Shown here: piece after piece, positions 31,449-33,059 of the stretch
Layout of the letters: every line of letters starts with the position of its first letter
Position numbering within the stretch: position 1 is the first letter of the stretch
The notes under the pieces: model-generated
Databases searched by the model: none
Told to the model about the DNA's origin: nothing
What the model saw: only the letters and a program-made list of their open reading frames with translations
Source of the DNA: Fulvivirga kasyanovii
GTDB lineage: Bacteria > Bacteroidota > Bacteroidia > Cytophagales > Cyclobacteriaceae
Length of the DNA stretch: 33,059 nucleotides
Direction: 5' to 3'
NCBI RefSeq assembly: GCF_009711405.1
Contig: NZ_SMLW01000640.1
Coordinates: forward strand, 1-33,059
Program-made: the position numbers and the translations under genes

Positions 31449-32924
31449 TTAATGTAATTGGTTGATAATTTCACTTGCTACAACCTGCCCTGAAATAATC
31501 GACGGAGGTACTCCGGGGCCGGGTACAGTAAGCTGTCCTGTATAAAATAAGTTTTGTACTTTTCGGTTGTTAATTGACGGCTTAAGAATGGCCGTTTGTT
31601 TTAATGTATTGGCCAGCCCGTAAGCATTTCCTTTGAAGGCGTGATAATCTTCAATGAAATTGCTGTGGGCATAGCTTCTTTTATAGATCACATGATCTTT
31701 AATTGATTCTCCTGTCAGGCTTTCCATCCGGGCAAGCGTAAGGTTGTAATAACGCTCCCTTATCTCTTCATTATCTTCAAGACCCGGCGCCACCGGTATC
31801 AGTATAAATACATTCTCCATTCCCTCGGGGGCGCACTCGTTATCCGTTTTGGAGGCGGCGCATACATAAAATAGCGGCTTTTGAGGCCATTTTGGATCAG
31901 TATATATATCCTTTGCGTGCTGTTCAAACTCTTCATCGAAGAAGAGGTTATGATGGAGCAGGTTTTTAATTTTTTTGTTGATGCCCAGGTAAAAGATCAG
32001 GGAAGATGGTGCCATATCACGTGTGTCCCAGTATTTTTCATCATACTTACGATAATTTTCAGGCAGTAGATTTTGCTCTATATGATGATAGTCCGCTCCA
32101 CCTATGACATAGTCGTGTTCATGTTCAGTGCCGTTGACTACCAGGCTTTTAACCTTTGAGTCCTTCATCAGGATGGAAGAAACCGGTGAATTATAATGAA
32201 ATTTTACACCTAAGGACTCTGCCAGTGAGACCATTCCTTCTACGATTTTGAACATCCCGCCTTTAGGATACCACGTACCCAGGGCTATATCTGCGTAGTT
32301 CATCAGGCTGTACAGGGCCGGAGTTTTTGAAGGCATGGCACCCAGGAAAAGAACGGGAAACTCTAAAAGCTGAATGAGCCTGGGGTCTTTGAAATATTTT
32401 CGGATATATGTAGCAATGGATTGAAAAACATGGAGTTTGAAAACACCTGTGAGCAGGCGCATGTCCATAAACTCTTTGACGGACCTGCCGGGCTTGTACA
32501 CGAGGTCATTGATACCTACTTCATATTTGTAGGCAGCCTCTTGCAGAAATGCTTTAAGTTGTTTGGAGCTTCCCGGCTCCAGCTTATCGAATAAGGCATA
32601 GATATCGTCAGGTCTGGCGGGAATGTCAACAATATCATTTTTACTAAAAAGAACTTTATAAGAAGGGTCGAGCCGGATCAGCTCATAATAATCAGAGGTG
32701 GTTTTGCCGAATTGGTTAAAGAATTTCTCAAAAACGTCTGGCATCCAATACCAACTTGGGCCCATGTCAAAAGTGAAGCCATCGGCTTCGAATTTTCTGG
32801 CCCTTCCTCCGGGGGATTCATTTTTTTCATAAACGGTTACGGAGCAGCCTGCCTTAGCAAGGCAGCAGGCTGCGGATAAACCCGCAAAGCCTGCTCCGAT
32901 TACGGCAATATTAGTTTTTGTCAT
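31449..32924 (-). CDS. crtI: Phytoene desaturase (CrtI type)
   Basis: 491 residues, normal for CrtI. The FAD-binding Rossmann motif is at Gly10-x-Gly12-x-x-Gly15 (IAVIGAGFAGLSAA), with SPGGRARKFEADGFTFDMGPSWYWMP after it, and the carotenoid oxidase signature FYTGQLTVPGPGVPPSIISGQVVASEI at the C-terminus. It desaturates phytoene in four steps to all-trans lycopene. The alternative, a 4,4'-diaponeurosporene type or CrtD-like enzyme, is less likely since phytoene synthase and lycopene cyclase flank it. It starts 9 bases after the stop of the sigma-factor gene. Confidence 0.94.
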   Translation of the reverse strand: MTKTNIAVIGAGFAGLSAACCLAKAGCSVTVYEKNESPGGRARKFEADGFTFDMGPSWYWMPDVFEKFFNQFGKTTSDYYELIRLDPSYKVLFSKNDIVDIPARPDDIYALFDKLEPGSSKQLKAFLQEAAYKYEVGINDLVYKPGRSVKEFMDMRLLTGVFKLHVFQSIATYIRKYFKDPRLIQLLEFPVLFLGAMPSKTPALYSLMNYADIALGTWYPKGGMFKIVEGMVSLAESLGVKFHYNSPVSSILMKDSKVKSLVVNGTEHEHDYVIGGADYHHIEQNLLPENYRKYDEKYWDTRDMAPSSLIFYLGINKKIKNLLHHNLFFDEEFEQHAKDIYTDPKWPQKPLFYVCAASKTDNECAPEGMENVFILIPVAPGLEDNEEIRERYYNLTLARMESLTGESIKDHVIYKRSYAHSNFIEDYHAFKGNAYGLANTLKQTAILKPSINNRKVQNLFYTGQLTVPGPGVPPSIISGQVVASEIINQLH

Positions 32925-32933
32925 TTATTCCAT

Positions 32934-33059
32934 TTAGGTGCTATAAGCCACCAGCTTTTTTTGGATTTCCTTACGGGCATGGAATATCCTGTTTTTTACA
33001 GTGCCTATCGGAATCTCCAGGCTGTCTGCTATTTCATGATACTTGTACCCGTCAACATG
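32934..33059 (-). CDS. Sigma-70 family RNA polymerase sigma factor (partial, 3' end)
   Basis: Only the last 41 residues are inside the window; the gene continues beyond base 33059. The text HVDGYKYHEIADSLEIPIGTVKNRIFHARKEIQKKL matches sigma region 4.2, the helix-turn-helix that reads the -35 element, and the length of the tail fits an ECF-type factor. It ends 9 bases before the crtI start, so the crt genes are very likely in its transcript. The first part of region 4 and regions 1-3 cannot be checked here, so a NarL/other HTH protein is unlikely but not excluded. Confidence 0.85.
   Translation of the reverse strand, partial: HVDGYKYHEIADSLEIPIGTVKNRIFHARKEIQKKLVAYST

Noticed and set aside
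1-33059. CRISPR arrays, tRNA or rRNA genes, insertion sequences, phage genes
   Set aside because: I saw no regularly spaced repeats, no cloverleaf or rRNA-like sequence, and no transposase or integrase text in any frame.

Overview
The window looks like a chromosomal segment of a Bacteroidota, most likely order Cytophagales (a Fulvivirga- or Marivirga-like lineage). The grounds are type IX secretion system (T9SS) proteins, a SusC/SusD pair, lipoproteins with Cys followed by acidic residues, a PspC-DUF2807 fusion, two propeller boxes TAnnTTTG-like promoters, and a zeaxanthin-type carotenoid cluster. The genus is inference only. There is no rRNA, tRNA, CRISPR array, transposase or phage gene.

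Left part (1-9567): a minus-strand unit of a PadR regulator and a large membrane PspC/DUF2807 protein ends at a terminator near base 34-66. Divergent from it is a two-gene operon for a PorV-like outer-membrane barrel (PorV2 type) and a 1680-residue gingipain-fold sortase-like protein (PorU2 type), overlapping by ATGA.

Middle (9568-19797): a sensor histidine kinase with 14 beta-propeller repeats and its NarL/LuxR-type response regulator, then, after a strong hairpin and a 400-base gap, a SusC-SusD-lipoprotein operon for uptake of an unknown nutrient. Two intergenic regions (about 9612-9665 and 19992-20047) carry diverged copies of one palindromic element.

Centre-right (20235-25360): an exported protein of unknown function, a small 75-residue protein downstream of a FabH-type ketoacyl-ACP synthase, a palindrome at the fabH promoter, an NTF2-like protein, and an FtsX/MacB-like permease.

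Right part (25382-33059, all minus strand): a tightly packed run of ten genes. In transcription order they are a sigma-70 family factor (cut by the window edge), crtI, crtB, idi, a 55-residue DUF6435-like protein, a DNA photolyase, an SDR-DUF2867 protein, an SRPBCC protein, crtZ and a CrtYcd-type lycopene cyclase. Idi supplies the isoprenoid precursor balance; CrtB and CrtI make lycopene from GGPP; the cyclase makes beta-carotene; CrtZ hydroxylates it to zeaxanthin. Photolyase and a sigma factor in the same transcript suggest a light-stress regulon. GGPP synthase and any photoreceptor are not in the window.
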